Origin: Megasphaera sp. NM10
GTDB lineage: Bacteria > Bacillota > Negativicutes > Veillonellales > Megasphaeraceae
Reading direction: 5' to 3'
NCBI RefSeq assembly: GCF_000417505.1
Contig: NZ_APHY01000010.1
Location: forward strand, 1 to 44,164
Length of the DNA stretch: 44,164 nucleotides
The notes under the pieces: model-generated
What the model saw: the letters and a program-made list of their open reading frames with translations, nothing else
Databases searched by the model: none
What the model was told of the DNA's origin: nothing
Translations under genes and position numbers: made by a program
Shown here: piece by piece, positions 23,472 to 30,069 of the stretch
Layout: each line of letters begins with the position of its first letter
Position numbering within the stretch: position 1 is the stretch's first letter

Positions 23472-23919
23472 GTGTCCGTTTCGGACATGTGAGCCAAAGC
23501 GTCAATCCTCGTCCGGCTAATTCAAAGATCTTGTCGATGAGCGGCTGTATGGCTAAGGCTTCGTATGCGTCGATTTTGTCGTCACAGCAGATTTTCTCCA
23601 GCTTCATCGAGTCGCTGCTGGCTTCTGCCAAGGCGATATGGTATTGCATGGCTCCGGCCGCAACGCCTGGCAGTTTGCCGATTTTCGGCAGAATCAGCCG
23701 GCCGACTTCCGATTCCTGCGAGAGATAGGTATATCCCAGGCAAGGATTATCGAAAACCTGCATCATGGCTGCTACCATGTCATCGCACGGTAGGATTTCG
23801 CCACCTTCGTATTTGGCATACGTTCGCACGGAAACATTTAGTGCTTCCGCTGCCTGCTCCTGCGTGAAGCCTGCACCTTTACGGGCTCTTTTTATTTCAA
23901 TCCCGAACCTTTTACTCAT
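23434..23919 (-). CDS. XRE-family phage regulator
   Basis: 161 residues from the ATG at 23919 (GGGGATGG upstream). N-terminal XRE HTH: RFGIEIKRARKGAGFTQEQA, then LNVSVRTYAKYEGGEILP. The C-terminal 100 residues contain CLGYTYLSQESEVGRLILP and a helical part with AMQYHIALAEASSDS, resembling the phage regulators of Veillonellaceae and Clostridia that carry a conserved non-catalytic domain. Likely controls early or late transcription. Confidence 0.8.
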   Translation of the reverse strand: MSKRFGIEIKRARKGAGFTQEQAAEALNVSVRTYAKYEGGEILPCDDMVAAMMQVFDNPCLGYTYLSQESEVGRLILPKIGKLPGVAAGAMQYHIALAEASSDSMKLEKICCDDKIDAYEALAIQPLIDKIFELAGRGLTLWLTCPKRTQKKNRPAATERL

Positions 23920-23957
23920 GTTCATCCATCCCCTTTCCGCTATAATGAAACTGAACA

Positions 23958-24188
23958 TCAAAGGAAACGTTCCATGTCGCTGGCATCATACGCGTCTATG
24001 ACGTCGATTTTATCTACAATCTCTCCGTCGTTTGCGTTTATGACGGCCAAATATACACCGCCACCAAATGTACGGACCAGGTAATTATGAATGTCCACGA
24101 AGGTCAGGTTTCCACCTTTCGGGCTCTTGAACTGCGTTACCATGGTTCCAGTGCAGTCCCGAGTATTTTCCATTATTAGTTTTCTCAT
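23958..24188 (-). CDS. Small phage protein, unknown
   Basis: 76 residues from ATG 24188 (AGGGCTGGGG upstream). N-terminal MRKLIMENTRDCTG, then VDIHNYLVRTFGGGVYLAVIN and DKIDVIDAYDASD. Mixed alpha/beta; no recognised motif. Second gene of the lytic operon after cro-proximal ORFs. Confidence 0.55.
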   Translation of the reverse strand: MRKLIMENTRDCTGTMVTQFKSPKGGNLTFVDIHNYLVRTFGGGVYLAVINANDGEIVDKIDVIDAYDASDMERFL

Positions 24189-24202
24189 AATATCCCCAGC
24201 CC

Positions 24203-24457
24203 TTAATGCGGCCAATTCAAACAGTATACGTCTTGCTTGGCCTTTTGTTCGATATGGTCCAGCCAGTCATCAGCCATATCCGGATAGGTATGGCGGCTCC
24301 CCCCTCTAAGTATGCTTTTGGCTAGTCTTTCTACTCCGGCATATATGAAGTACGTATTTGGCGTTTTAGAGGGATTGAGGCGAAGGTCCATGTAATACCT
24401 GTACGCCGCGTCATATACTTCTTGTCGAAGTACCTTAATTGTTGTCATGCTGTCCAT
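24203..24457 (-). CDS. Small phage protein, unknown
   Basis: 84 residues. The ATG overlaps the stop of the preceding gene (TAATG). Helical: MTTIKVLRQEVYDAAYRYYM, then YFIYAGVERLAKSILRGG and ADDWLDHIEQKAKQD. No family recognised. Confidence 0.6.
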   Translation of the reverse strand: MDSMTTIKVLRQEVYDAAYRYYMDLRLNPSKTPNTYFIYAGVERLAKSILRGGSRHTYPDMADDWLDHIEQKAKQDVYCLNWPH

Positions 24458-24690
24458 TATGGGTTTCCTCCCATATAATTCGTTAATCCCGTCCAGCCTT
24501 TCTTGGCCGCATATTCATCAAGATCTTGTTTGGATTCGGCCAATGTCATGCGCAACATCATCTGTTTCATCCGATGCCAACCGCCACCGGGTGTACGCTG
24601 ATAGCAAGGTGCGTATGGTTGACCGCCGATAAGCGGCATAGCTCGATAATGCCAGCCACGGCTGTCTACGTATTCGTTGTAATGTTTCAT
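24457..24690 (-). CDS. Small aromatic-rich phage protein, unknown
   Basis: 77 residues with a clear AAAGGAGA SD 9 bases before ATG. MKHYNEYVDSRGWHYRAMP start, Gly/Pro/Trp-rich middle (YQRTPGGGWHRMKQM), and LAESKQDLDEYAAKKGW. Possibly a small DNA-mimic or RNA-binding protein, but nothing decisive. Confidence 0.6.
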   Translation of the reverse strand: MKHYNEYVDSRGWHYRAMPLIGGQPYAPCYQRTPGGGWHRMKQMMLRMTLAESKQDLDEYAAKKGWTGLTNYMGGNP

Positions 24691-24709
24691 TTTCTCATCT
24701 CCTTTAACC

Positions 24710-24826
24710 TCAGTTTCTCCCTGTCAAAAGCAGAAATTCCAGAAACGTCATGTGCTCCTTGAGCATCCCGGTGTCGTAGATCCAGTACTCGATGGCCATA
24801 ATTTTTAGCTTTATATTTTTCCCCAT
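24710..24826 (-). CDS. Very small ORF (38 codons), uncertain
   Basis: Frame from ATG 24826: MGKNIKLKIMAIEYWIYDTG, then MLKEHMTFLEFLLLTGRN; an internal ATG at 24799 could also start it. SD signals are weak. The sequence looks protein-like (amphipathic helix) and fills the gap between cro and the next gene. Low confidence. Confidence 0.4.
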   Translation of the reverse strand: MGKNIKLKIMAIEYWIYDTGMLKEHMTFLEFLLLTGRN

Positions 24827-24862
24827 TTTTCTTTTTTACAATTTAGTACTAATTGCCTTTTA

Positions 24863-24877
24863 ACAATTTAAATTAGT
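24863..24877. promoter_or_regulatory. Distal operator copy downstream of cro
   Basis: ACAATTTAAATTAGT is an exact copy of the operator at 25147-25161. It overlaps the end of the cro gene, about 220 bases from the main array, and could allow repressor looping across the cro gene. Confidence 0.55.
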
Positions 24878-25064
24878 TAAAAATGTCAGGAAAAAGCGTT
24901 TCGATTGATTGATTGCTCATTTTGGCAATCTTTTGCATAGTTTTAGCCGGCGGTGTTGCTCTTCCTACTTCCCACGCACTCCACGTTTGTTGTGAAACTC
25001 CGAATAACTTCCCCATTGTTTCTTGACTACGCACTCCTCGATATGCAATTAATGCTTTACGCAC
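24873..25064 (-). CDS. Cro-like repressor (XRE family)
   Basis: 63 residues from a GTG start with AAGGTGA upstream. A single XRE HTH: ETMGKLFGVSQQTWSAWEVGRATPP followed by KTMQKIAKMSNQSIE (shown in parts; GVSQQTWSAWEVG is the recognition helix region). Size and placement, divergent from the CI-type repressor, identify the lytic-side repressor. Its promoter has a 17-bp spacer occupied by an operator. Confidence 0.85.
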   Translation of the reverse strand: MRKALIAYRGVRSQETMGKLFGVSQQTWSAWEVGRATPPAKTMQKIAKMSNQSIETLFPDIFN

Positions 25065-25087
25065 TTACATCACCTTCTTTCTTTTTA

Positions 25088-25185
25088 ACTAATTTATTTT
25101 GTAATCATATTGTATCACTAATTTAATTAGTATTCAATAGTGTGGAACAATTTAAATTAGTTTTTATTTTACTAATATTTTTAGT
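25088..25185. promoter_or_regulatory. Operator array for CI/Cro (four 15-bp sites)
   Basis: Four related near-palindromes lie between cro and cI: ACTAATTTATTTTGT (25088-25102), ACTAATTTAATTAGT (25117-25131, perfect arms), ACAATTTAAATTAGT (25147-25161) and ACTAATATTTTTAGT (25171-25185). Spacing is 29, 30 and 24 bases. They cover both promoters and are the expected binding sites for the divergent HTH proteins. Confidence 0.8.
25109..25137 (-). promoter_or_regulatory. Promoter for cro / early operon
   Basis: On the minus strand TTGAAT (25132-25137) and TACAAT (25109-25114) are separated by exactly 17 bases. The second operator fills that spacer, so repressor binding would block RNA polymerase. 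Confidence 0.8.
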
Positions 25186-25190
25186 ATAAT
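25185..25190 (+). promoter_or_regulatory. -10 of the repressor promoter
   Basis: TATAAT on the plus strand, 39 bases before the repressor ATG. It abuts the fourth operator. The -35 region is T-rich without a good match, so activation or autoregulation by the repressor is plausible. Confidence 0.6.
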
Positions 25191-25228
25191 GAGGTAAAAT
25201 AGGATTATGACGATTGGGAGGGGGTCAA

Positions 25229-25840
25229 ATGAGTATCGGTTTAAATATAAAAAGGAACCGTGAAAGACTGGGATTATCGCAAGAAGCTTTAGCAAAAAAG
25301 ATAGGAGTTAGCCAGCAGGCTGTAGATCGCTGGGAAAATGCAGGTGTTGTACCAAGAAATAAGGCTATCAAAGAGCTGATGACATTATTTAATATGTCTC
25401 GAGACGATCTGTTCGGGGACTCTTTGTCTAAAGGGAAAATTCACGGCATTAAAATTCCTGTTCTAGGTCGTGTCGTCGCTGGTGTTCCTATTGATGCCGT
25501 CCAGGAGATTCTTGATTATGAGGAAATCACGCCGGAAATGGCAGCTACTGGCGATTATTTTGCGCTCCAGGTCAAAGGGGCCTCGATGGAACCGACACTC
25601 CGTGATGGGGATATCGTCATCGTCAAGAAACAATCCACTGTCGATAGTGGCGACATTGCCATCGTCCTTGTAAACGGTAACGATGCCACCGTTAAGGAAA
25701 TAAAAGAAAGCCCGGCCGGCATCACCCTCATCGGCCATAATGCCGCTATCTATACCCCTCAATTTTATTCAAACAAAGAAATCCAAAACCTTCCTATACA
25801 AATCATTGGCAAGGTCGTGGAAATGAGGCGAAAATTTTAG
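25229..25840 (+). CDS. CI/LexA-like prophage repressor (S24 peptidase)
   Basis: 203 residues from ATG 25229, 5 bases after GGGAGGGGG. N-terminal XRE HTH (LSQEALAKKIGVSQQAVDRW, about residues 16-37), C-terminal S24 domain with a VVAG cleavage site (Ala84-Gly85), catalytic Ser119 in GASMEPTLRDGD and Lys156 in DATVKEIKE. All residues for RecA-stimulated self-cleavage are present, so the prophage should be SOS-inducible. Transcribed away from cro through the operator array. Confidence 0.93.
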   Translation: MSIGLNIKRNRERLGLSQEALAKKIGVSQQAVDRWENAGVVPRNKAIKELMTLFNMSRDDLFGDSLSKGKIHGIKIPVLGRVVAGVPIDAVQEILDYEEITPEMAATGDYFALQVKGASMEPTLRDGDIVIVKKQSTVDSGDIAIVLVNGNDATVKEIKESPAGITLIGHNAAIYTPQFYSNKEIQNLPIQIIGKVVEMRRKF

Positions 25841-25855
25841 AAAGGACTGATGTAT

Positions 25856-26440
25856 ATGAAAAAATCAATGTTAGTAGCCGCTTCCTTTTGTGCCATGTTG
25901 GCCGCCGTTTCTGTTGGCGGATGCGGGAGTAACAACACTTCCGGATCTGGCAATAATCAGCCTAAGCAAGAGCAGAAGGCATCTGAAGCTCAAGAATACT
26001 ACAATAAATTCGTGAGCATCCAAATGGGTATCTCTTATGATGAAGCTAAAACCATTATGGGCAGTGATGGGCAACAAACTCAATCTTCAGATACAGGAAA
26101 TCTGAAATCCGCATCATATAAATGGGACGGCCCAAAGGGTATCAATGTATCTTTGCATTTCCAAAATGGTGTTTTAAAGTCTAAGCAAATAATGGGCACA
26201 ACATCCAAAGCTCCTAAAGGTAAGGAAGTTACGATGGATAAGTTCAACCAAATCCAAACCGGCATGTCCTATGATGATGTGAAAGGAATCTTGGGGTTTG
26301 ACGGCTGTCTTTCTTCCGAAACTAAACTATTCAACAGCGATCAAAAGATATTCCATTGGCATAACCCAAAGGGTGGCTTCTTGCAGATATCTTTTAAAGA
26401 TGGTGCTGTAGATAGTAAAATGCAGAGCAACCTCAAGTAA
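25856..26440 (+). CDS. Lipoprotein with two SmpA/BLIP-like repeats (DUF3862-like)
   Basis: 194 residues; ATG 25856 or 25850, both after AAAGG. Lipoprotein signal with MLAAVSVGGCGSN (Cys of the lipobox near residue 23), a Gln/Ser/Asn linker, then two similar units: KFVSIQMGISYDEAKTIMG and KFNQIQTGMSYDDVKGILG, each followed by a W..P(K)G....F.(N/D)G strand pattern. The pattern 'F..I..GMSY.EV..ILG' is that of DUF3862/SmpA, related to the beta-lactamase inhibitor protein fold. It is expressed with the repressor and may alter the lysogen's envelope. Confidence 0.78.
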   Translation: MKKSMLVAASFCAMLAAVSVGGCGSNNTSGSGNNQPKQEQKASEAQEYYNKFVSIQMGISYDEAKTIMGSDGQQTQSSDTGNLKSASYKWDGPKGINVSLHFQNGVLKSKQIMGTTSKAPKGKEVTMDKFNQIQTGMSYDDVKGILGFDGCLSSETKLFNSDQKIFHWHNPKGGFLQISFKDGAVDSKMQSNLK

Positions 26441-26502
26441 CTTCCTACAATTACCTATTTGAAAATCAGCAATATGGCGGAACGGATGGAGGAGTGAGTA
26501 AA

Positions 26503-26865
26503 TTGAAAAATGCTCGTTTAATCATTGGTATTGTTTCATTCATTTTGTTTTTCATTATTCTTTTCCAGTCCTGTGCCGCAGGATTCGTTAATTCCGTCAA
26601 TGCCAGCTCTGATGCTGGTGGCAGTGTCGGCTTAGTCGTAGCCTTTATGGTCGTCATCGCCGGCATCATCGCTATCGTCTGCCGCAAAAACGCAACGGGC
26701 TCCATCGTCGCAGGCGTTGTTTATGGCCTATCCGGTCTGTTAGGGGTCGCCAATTCGGATGTCTATAAAGACTTGTCTATTTGGGGCGGCTTGTTCATTA
26801 TTTTCGCTATTTTCTACATTTTCTCTGGAATCAAACAAAAGAAAAGCGATAAAGCAAATCTGTAA
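26503..26865 (+). CDS. Small multi-pass membrane protein, unknown
   Basis: About 120 residues from TTG 26503, 10 bases after GGAGG; a GTG at 26494 is very close to that SD. Three or four hydrophobic segments: RLIIGIVSFILFFIILFQ, VGLVVAFMVVIAGIIAIV, IVAGVVYGLSGLLGVA and LFIIFAIFYIFSG. A GG-rich loop lies between the first two. This type of protein is often found next to prophage repressors and can act in superinfection immunity, but no motif confirms this. Confidence 0.7.
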   Translation: MKNARLIIGIVSFILFFIILFQSCAAGFVNSVNASSDAGGSVGLVVAFMVVIAGIIAIVCRKNATGSIVAGVVYGLSGLLGVANSDVYKDLSIWGGLFIIFAIFYIFSGIKQKKSDKANL

Positions 26866-26934
26866 TCATCAAATAACTAAATAATCCGTTTTCGCCATTG
26901 CTGATATATATTGTTACAAGAGGTGATTTTCATT

Positions 26935-27684
26935 ATGGACCTTAAAGACATTCAAAATAAACAATCTCTTGATATAAAGGTGCAAAACCTGTTGAGCGAT
27001 TTTCAACAATTATTCACGAATTTGTCATCAGGTGAAGACACCTATAAAAAGGCGGCTTTATTATATTATTGGCTACGTGATTACAAAAACTACATCAAAA
27101 ACGAAACCACCTTTAATCCAAAATACTACCCTGACTTTAAACGGGGAAATATTGTAAACTTAAACCTAGGCTTCAATCTCGGATCAGAGCTTGGAGGCCT
27201 GCATTATGGTATTGTTTTGCAAAACAGCAACCGGCGTAACCCTAATCTAGTAATAGTTCCGCTATCCTCTTTAAAAAATTCCAAAGACCTGTCAAAATTG
27301 CATCCATCAGAAGCATATCTTGGTGAAGAATTATACTTCAAAATCCAAGCGAAATTTGAATCATTAAAGATTTCCATTCCGACGGAAATAAATCTACTCA
27401 AAGAGGCTGTTGACCATATCAACAGTGAAGAAAATAAAAAGGAATTTTTCTCTAAACTTGATGATTTAAACCAAAAAGAACAATTGTTGTTAAAAACAAA
27501 GAAGAAGTTATCGGTTTTAAAGCATGGTAGCATTGCCGTCGTTAATCAAATACGGACCGTAAGTAAAATGCGTGTTTTAGATCCCACGGATAAATATGAC
27601 ATCTTGTTTGGGCTGAAACTATCAAACGATGGTCTAAATCGCATTGATAAGAAAATTATCGAACTATTTACAAACCAACCTTGA
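26935..27684 (+). CDS. PemK/MazF-like protein with long N-terminal extension
   Basis: 249 residues from ATG 26935. Residues 1-66 are a helical extension, 68-112 the start of the MazF barrel (FKRGNIVNLNLGFN, then LHYGIVLQNSN and LVIVPLSS), 113-192 a charged helical insert, and 196-217 the second half (LKHGSIAVVNQIRTVSKMRV). The 'G.I...Q.RTVSK.R' strand carries the residues usual for RNA cleavage in MazF. No separate antitoxin gene precedes it; the extension or insert might hold it in check. AT-rich compared with phage genes. A terminator follows. Confidence 0.72.
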   Translation: MDLKDIQNKQSLDIKVQNLLSDFQQLFTNLSSGEDTYKKAALLYYWLRDYKNYIKNETTFNPKYYPDFKRGNIVNLNLGFNLGSELGGLHYGIVLQNSNRRNPNLVIVPLSSLKNSKDLSKLHPSEAYLGEELYFKIQAKFESLKISIPTEINLLKEAVDHINSEENKKEFFSKLDDLNQKEQLLLKTKKKLSVLKHGSIAVVNQIRTVSKMRVLDPTDKYDILFGLKLSNDGLNRIDKKIIELFTNQP

Positions 27685-28008
27685 CAACCAATTCAAGCTA
27701 ATGTATCATAAGGATATAAAACACAGCGGTTACCCGCACCTAAAATTAGGACATTGTGGTGAAACCCCACACCTAAAGCAAAAAGGCCTTGTATCCTTAG
27801 AGATGCAAGGCCTTTTATGTTGTATAAAAAGGTACAGATGTCCACAAGATACTAAATAGCAATGATTTATCTTGCGAAATATATGTGTTTTTCAACAGAT
27901 ATTCAAAAGATATATACAGAACTCGGTAACTACATAGGGACAAATTATCCCCAGGTAACAATGAAAGAAAAACCAACTGAAGAAAAAATAAAAGAAAGGA
28001 TGAATCCT
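27685..28008. other. Intergenic stretch with terminator
   Basis: Contains the hairpin terminator of the cargo genes (27781-27816). The remaining AT-rich DNA up to 28008 shows no credible gene; a frame from 27862 is only the upstream extension of the secreted-protein ORF. Confidence 0.6.
27781..27816 (+). terminator. Intrinsic terminator after the PemK-like gene
   Basis: Perfect 11-bp stem (AAAAGGCCTTG / CAAGGCCTTTT) with a 14-base loop. T's on the plus side and A's on the other let it work on both strands. Confidence 0.85.
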
Positions 28009-28224
28009 ATGATGAAGAAACTTACTCTGGCCCTGGCTATGATCTGCGTATTGTCCTCAGTCGGTACAGCCTTTGCCGCCGACTACCTGGGCAATCCCCG
28101 TTCCATGAAATTCCACTATACCGACTGCCGTACCATCAAGCATCCTGAAAACTTCGTACCCATTGAATCCCGTGATGAAGCCATCGCCGAAGGATATAAG
28201 CCTTGTGGCGTGTGCAAGCCGTGA
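28009..28224 (+). CDS. Small secreted Cys/His protein (Ada-like ending)
   Basis: About 71 residues from ATG 28009 after AAAGGATG. A signal peptide (KKLTLALAMICVLSS...AFAADY, cut near AFA-A) is followed by a short mature domain: MKFHYTDCRTIKHPENF and AIAEGYKPCGVCKP. The pattern 'H..DC......P....EA...GY.PC..C.P' is that of the Ada metal-binding-like unit found at the end of secreted nucleases. Probably binds zinc outside the cell. Lies between the cargo and the integrase. Confidence 0.75.
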   Translation: MMKKLTLALAMICVLSSVGTAFAADYLGNPRSMKFHYTDCRTIKHPENFVPIESRDEAIAEGYKPCGVCKP

Positions 28225-28245
28225 ATAATAAGGTGATGATGACAA

Positions 28246-29316
28246 ATGAAAAAACGACCTGATGGCCGCTATAAGGTATCTTTAACTGTTGATGGTAAAC
28301 GGCATTACTTTTATGGCAAAACTATTAAGGAAGCCGAGCAGCGGCGGGACCAATATAAAAATGCACTCCATTCCGCGCCTAACATCGATTACAATATTAC
28401 CCTGGGTCAATGGCTGTCGATATGGCTACGAGGCGCCAGAGCGACGCTGGCGGCAGATACATATGAATCATACGTATATCAGTTGCGCAGGTATGTGCTG
28501 CCAACCATGGCCAAAATCAAGCTGGTCAATTTACAGCCCCATATGTTTCGTAAATTGATTGCTGATTTACTGGATCGCGGATATAGTAATCGGTCTGTAC
28601 AGTATGCGCTGGCTGTTGTCCGAATCGGACTCAATCAGGCTGTCAATGATGGAGTATTGCCCGTATCTCCCATGCGTGGTGTCAAATTACCGCAAAAGCA
28701 GAAAACGCAGGTATCAGCATTATCAAAAGATGAAGCTCAGCGCCTGTTAGGCGTCATTTCTAACCCCTGCCACTATAATCTATACTACGTGGCCCTACAC
28801 ACTGGCCTTAGGCGCTCTGAGCTACTTGGCTTGCGTATCCGTGATGTCAATACAAAAGCATCTACTATTTCTGTCAATCAAACGGTTCTTCTCATCGATA
28901 GAAAGCCGGTTATATCACCAACAACAAAAAACGCCGCTTCCCGGCGTACGATTTCCGTCGATGCGAAGACGATGGCCATTTTAAGACGACAAATCATGTG
29001 GACGCTCAAAAACAGGATGTCCGCATCAGACTATGAGGATAACGGGTTATTGTTCTGCCGGCGCGATGGTCGTCCATATGATCCAAAATATATCAGTCAT
29101 ACGGCCAATAAATATGGGAAGCTGGCAGGCTTCCACCTTACTTTCCATATGTTACGGCATACCCACGCAACGCTATTGCTAAAAGCCGGTGTTCATTTCA
29201 AGGTCGTGCAGGTGCGGTTGGGCCACTCTTCCTTTCAGCAGACTATGGACACATATAGTCACGTTTTGCCGGATATTGAAGAACAAGTCGTGGATAAATT
29301 AATTGACCTCGTTTAA
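28246..29316 (+). CDS. Tyrosine recombinase / phage integrase
   Basis: 356 residues. N-terminal arm-binding domain (MKKRPDGRYKVSLTVDGKRH), SAM-like core-binding domain (LGQWLSIWLRGARATLAADTY...), and catalytic domain with Arg in TGLRRSELLGLR, HMLRHTHATLLL (His-x-x-Arg), LGHSS (His) and the nucleophile Tyr in TMDTYSHVL. Full-length and with all catalytic residues. Placed at the right end next to tRNA-Leu, its likely target. Confidence 0.96.
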   Translation: MKKRPDGRYKVSLTVDGKRHYFYGKTIKEAEQRRDQYKNALHSAPNIDYNITLGQWLSIWLRGARATLAADTYESYVYQLRRYVLPTMAKIKLVNLQPHMFRKLIADLLDRGYSNRSVQYALAVVRIGLNQAVNDGVLPVSPMRGVKLPQKQKTQVSALSKDEAQRLLGVISNPCHYNLYYVALHTGLRRSELLGLRIRDVNTKASTISVNQTVLLIDRKPVISPTTKNAASRRTISVDAKTMAILRRQIMWTLKNRMSASDYEDNGLLFCRRDGRPYDPKYISHTANKYGKLAGFHLTFHMLRHTHATLLLKAGVHFKVVQVRLGHSSFQQTMDTYSHVLPDIEEQVVDKLIDLV

Positions 29317-29330
29317 TTTTGCTTCGTCGC

Positions 29331-29373
29331 GGGGTCAAAAAGGGGTCAAACGCACCAGACATTGTGGGGTCAA
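29331..29373 (+). repeat. Three direct GGGGTCAA repeats (candidate integrase arm sites)
   Basis: GGGGTCAA occurs at 29331-29338, 29342-29349 and 29366-29373, immediately between the integrase stop and the tRNA. Short direct repeats beside attP are typical arm-type sites for the integrase N-terminal domain. Confidence 0.6.
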
Positions 29374-29374
29374 T

Positions 29375-29411
29375 AAAAAAGGACAACCACCGCTGAATGC
29401 GATGGTTGTCC
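29375..29411 (-). terminator. Terminator downstream of tRNA-Leu
   Basis: On the minus strand a 9-bp stem (GGACAACCA / TGGTTGTCC) with a 13-base loop is followed by six T. It lies on the prophage side of the tRNA, so it is either brought by the phage to restore termination or marks the host side of the junction. Confidence 0.75.
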
Positions 29412-29414
29412 CAT

Positions 29415-29498
29415 TGGTGCGAGTGGAGGGACTTGAACCCTCACGCCGTGAGGCGCCAGATCCTAAGTCTGGTGCGTCTGCCATTCCGCCACACTCGC
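29415..29498 (-). tRNA. tRNA-Leu (anticodon UAG)
   Basis: Read on the minus strand: acceptor GCGAGTG pairs with CACTCGC, discriminator A, and an encoded CCA (29415-29417). The anticodon stem CCAGA/TCTGG closes the loop CTTAGGA with anticodon TAG. A long variable arm (GCCTCACGGCGTGAG region) and T arm GGGTTCAAGTCCC are as for class II tRNA-Leu. Its 3' half faces the integrase and is the probable attachment core. Confidence 0.95.
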
Positions 29499-29590
29499 AA
29501 GTACCTTTTTATTCTACCATGCTTCCCTCCTATTGGTCAAACAAAAAATATGGTATCATATTTCTATATATATCATAAAGGAGGATTGTT

Positions 29591-29905
29591 ATGTTATTAC
29601 AAAGGGAATCGAAATTTGAAGGGTCTGTACTCGGATTTATCGGCTATGGCCTCATCTTAGTCATCCTTACGATTTGTACATTCGGCATCGCCTATCCTTG
29701 GGGCGAAGTCATGTTCCGCCGCTGGATCTGCCGCAATACGATCATCGACGGTCAGCGTCTCACTTTTGATGGAACAGGCCTGCAGCTCTTCGGCAGCTAC
29801 ATCAAATGGTGGTTCTTCACTATCATCACGCTGGGCATCTACGGCTTCTGGCTGTTCAACAAGATGACCGCCTGGCGGGTAAAACATACGCATTTTAGGG
29901 AATAA
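29591..29905 (+). CDS. DUF898 (YjgN-like) small membrane protein
   Basis: 104 residues, SD AAAGGAGG before ATG. Two membrane segments: LGFIGYGLILVILTICTFGI and IKWWFFTIITLGIYGFWLF, with the family motif WGEVMFRRWICRNTIIDGQRL between them (WGEV...RW...NT...G..L.FDG). Only half the length of E. coli YjgN, matching the single-unit forms in Firmicutes. Function unknown. First host gene after the tRNA. Confidence 0.82.
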   Translation: MLLQRESKFEGSVLGFIGYGLILVILTICTFGIAYPWGEVMFRRWICRNTIIDGQRLTFDGTGLQLFGSYIKWWFFTIITLGIYGFWLFNKMTAWRVKHTHFRE

Positions 29906-29906
29906 T

Positions 29907-29937
29907 AAAAGGGCTGTCGCATCGCGACAGCCCTTTT
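29907..29937 (+). terminator. Bidirectional terminator (GGGCTGTCGC family)
   Basis: AAAAGGGCTGTCGC-atc-GCGACAGCCCTTTT is a perfect 14-bp stem. It ends the DUF898 gene and, on the other strand, the topA operon. The same core recurs in the topA-leuB gap. From 29938 to 30069 only TTAGTGGTTAG-type repeats are seen. Confidence 0.9.
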
Positions 29938-30069
29938 AAGTTGTTAGTGGCTAGCAGTTAGTGGTTAGCAGATAGTTTTAAATTTAAAGGTTTTCTCTGT
30001 GAGAAAGGGACTACACATACGATGAGGATAACCAGCGAGTTACTAACCACTAACCACGAGCCACCAATC

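Larger units (their letters stand above)
1..29414. mobile_element. Prophage, right-hand portion (left end outside window)
   Basis: A continuous set of phage genes runs from tail tape measure (left) through head, DNA packaging, replication/partition and early genes to repressor and integrase (right). It ends against the 3' end of tRNA-Leu. Head genes resemble lambda (gpNu1, A, W, B, C/Nu3, D, E, FII, Z), while the tail has a contractile sheath and tube of P2 type. Lysis, baseplate and fibre genes are not seen and should lie beyond base 1. Several genes are frameshifted, so it may be defective. The exact right boundary is inferred from the integrase and tRNA positions; the partner att copy is outside the window. 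Confidence 0.93.

Noticed and set aside
29938-30069. AGTGGTTAG-type direct/inverted repeats looked at as a CRISPR or insertion sequence
   Set aside because: Units are short, irregular and not separated by equal spacers; no transposase or cas gene is nearby.
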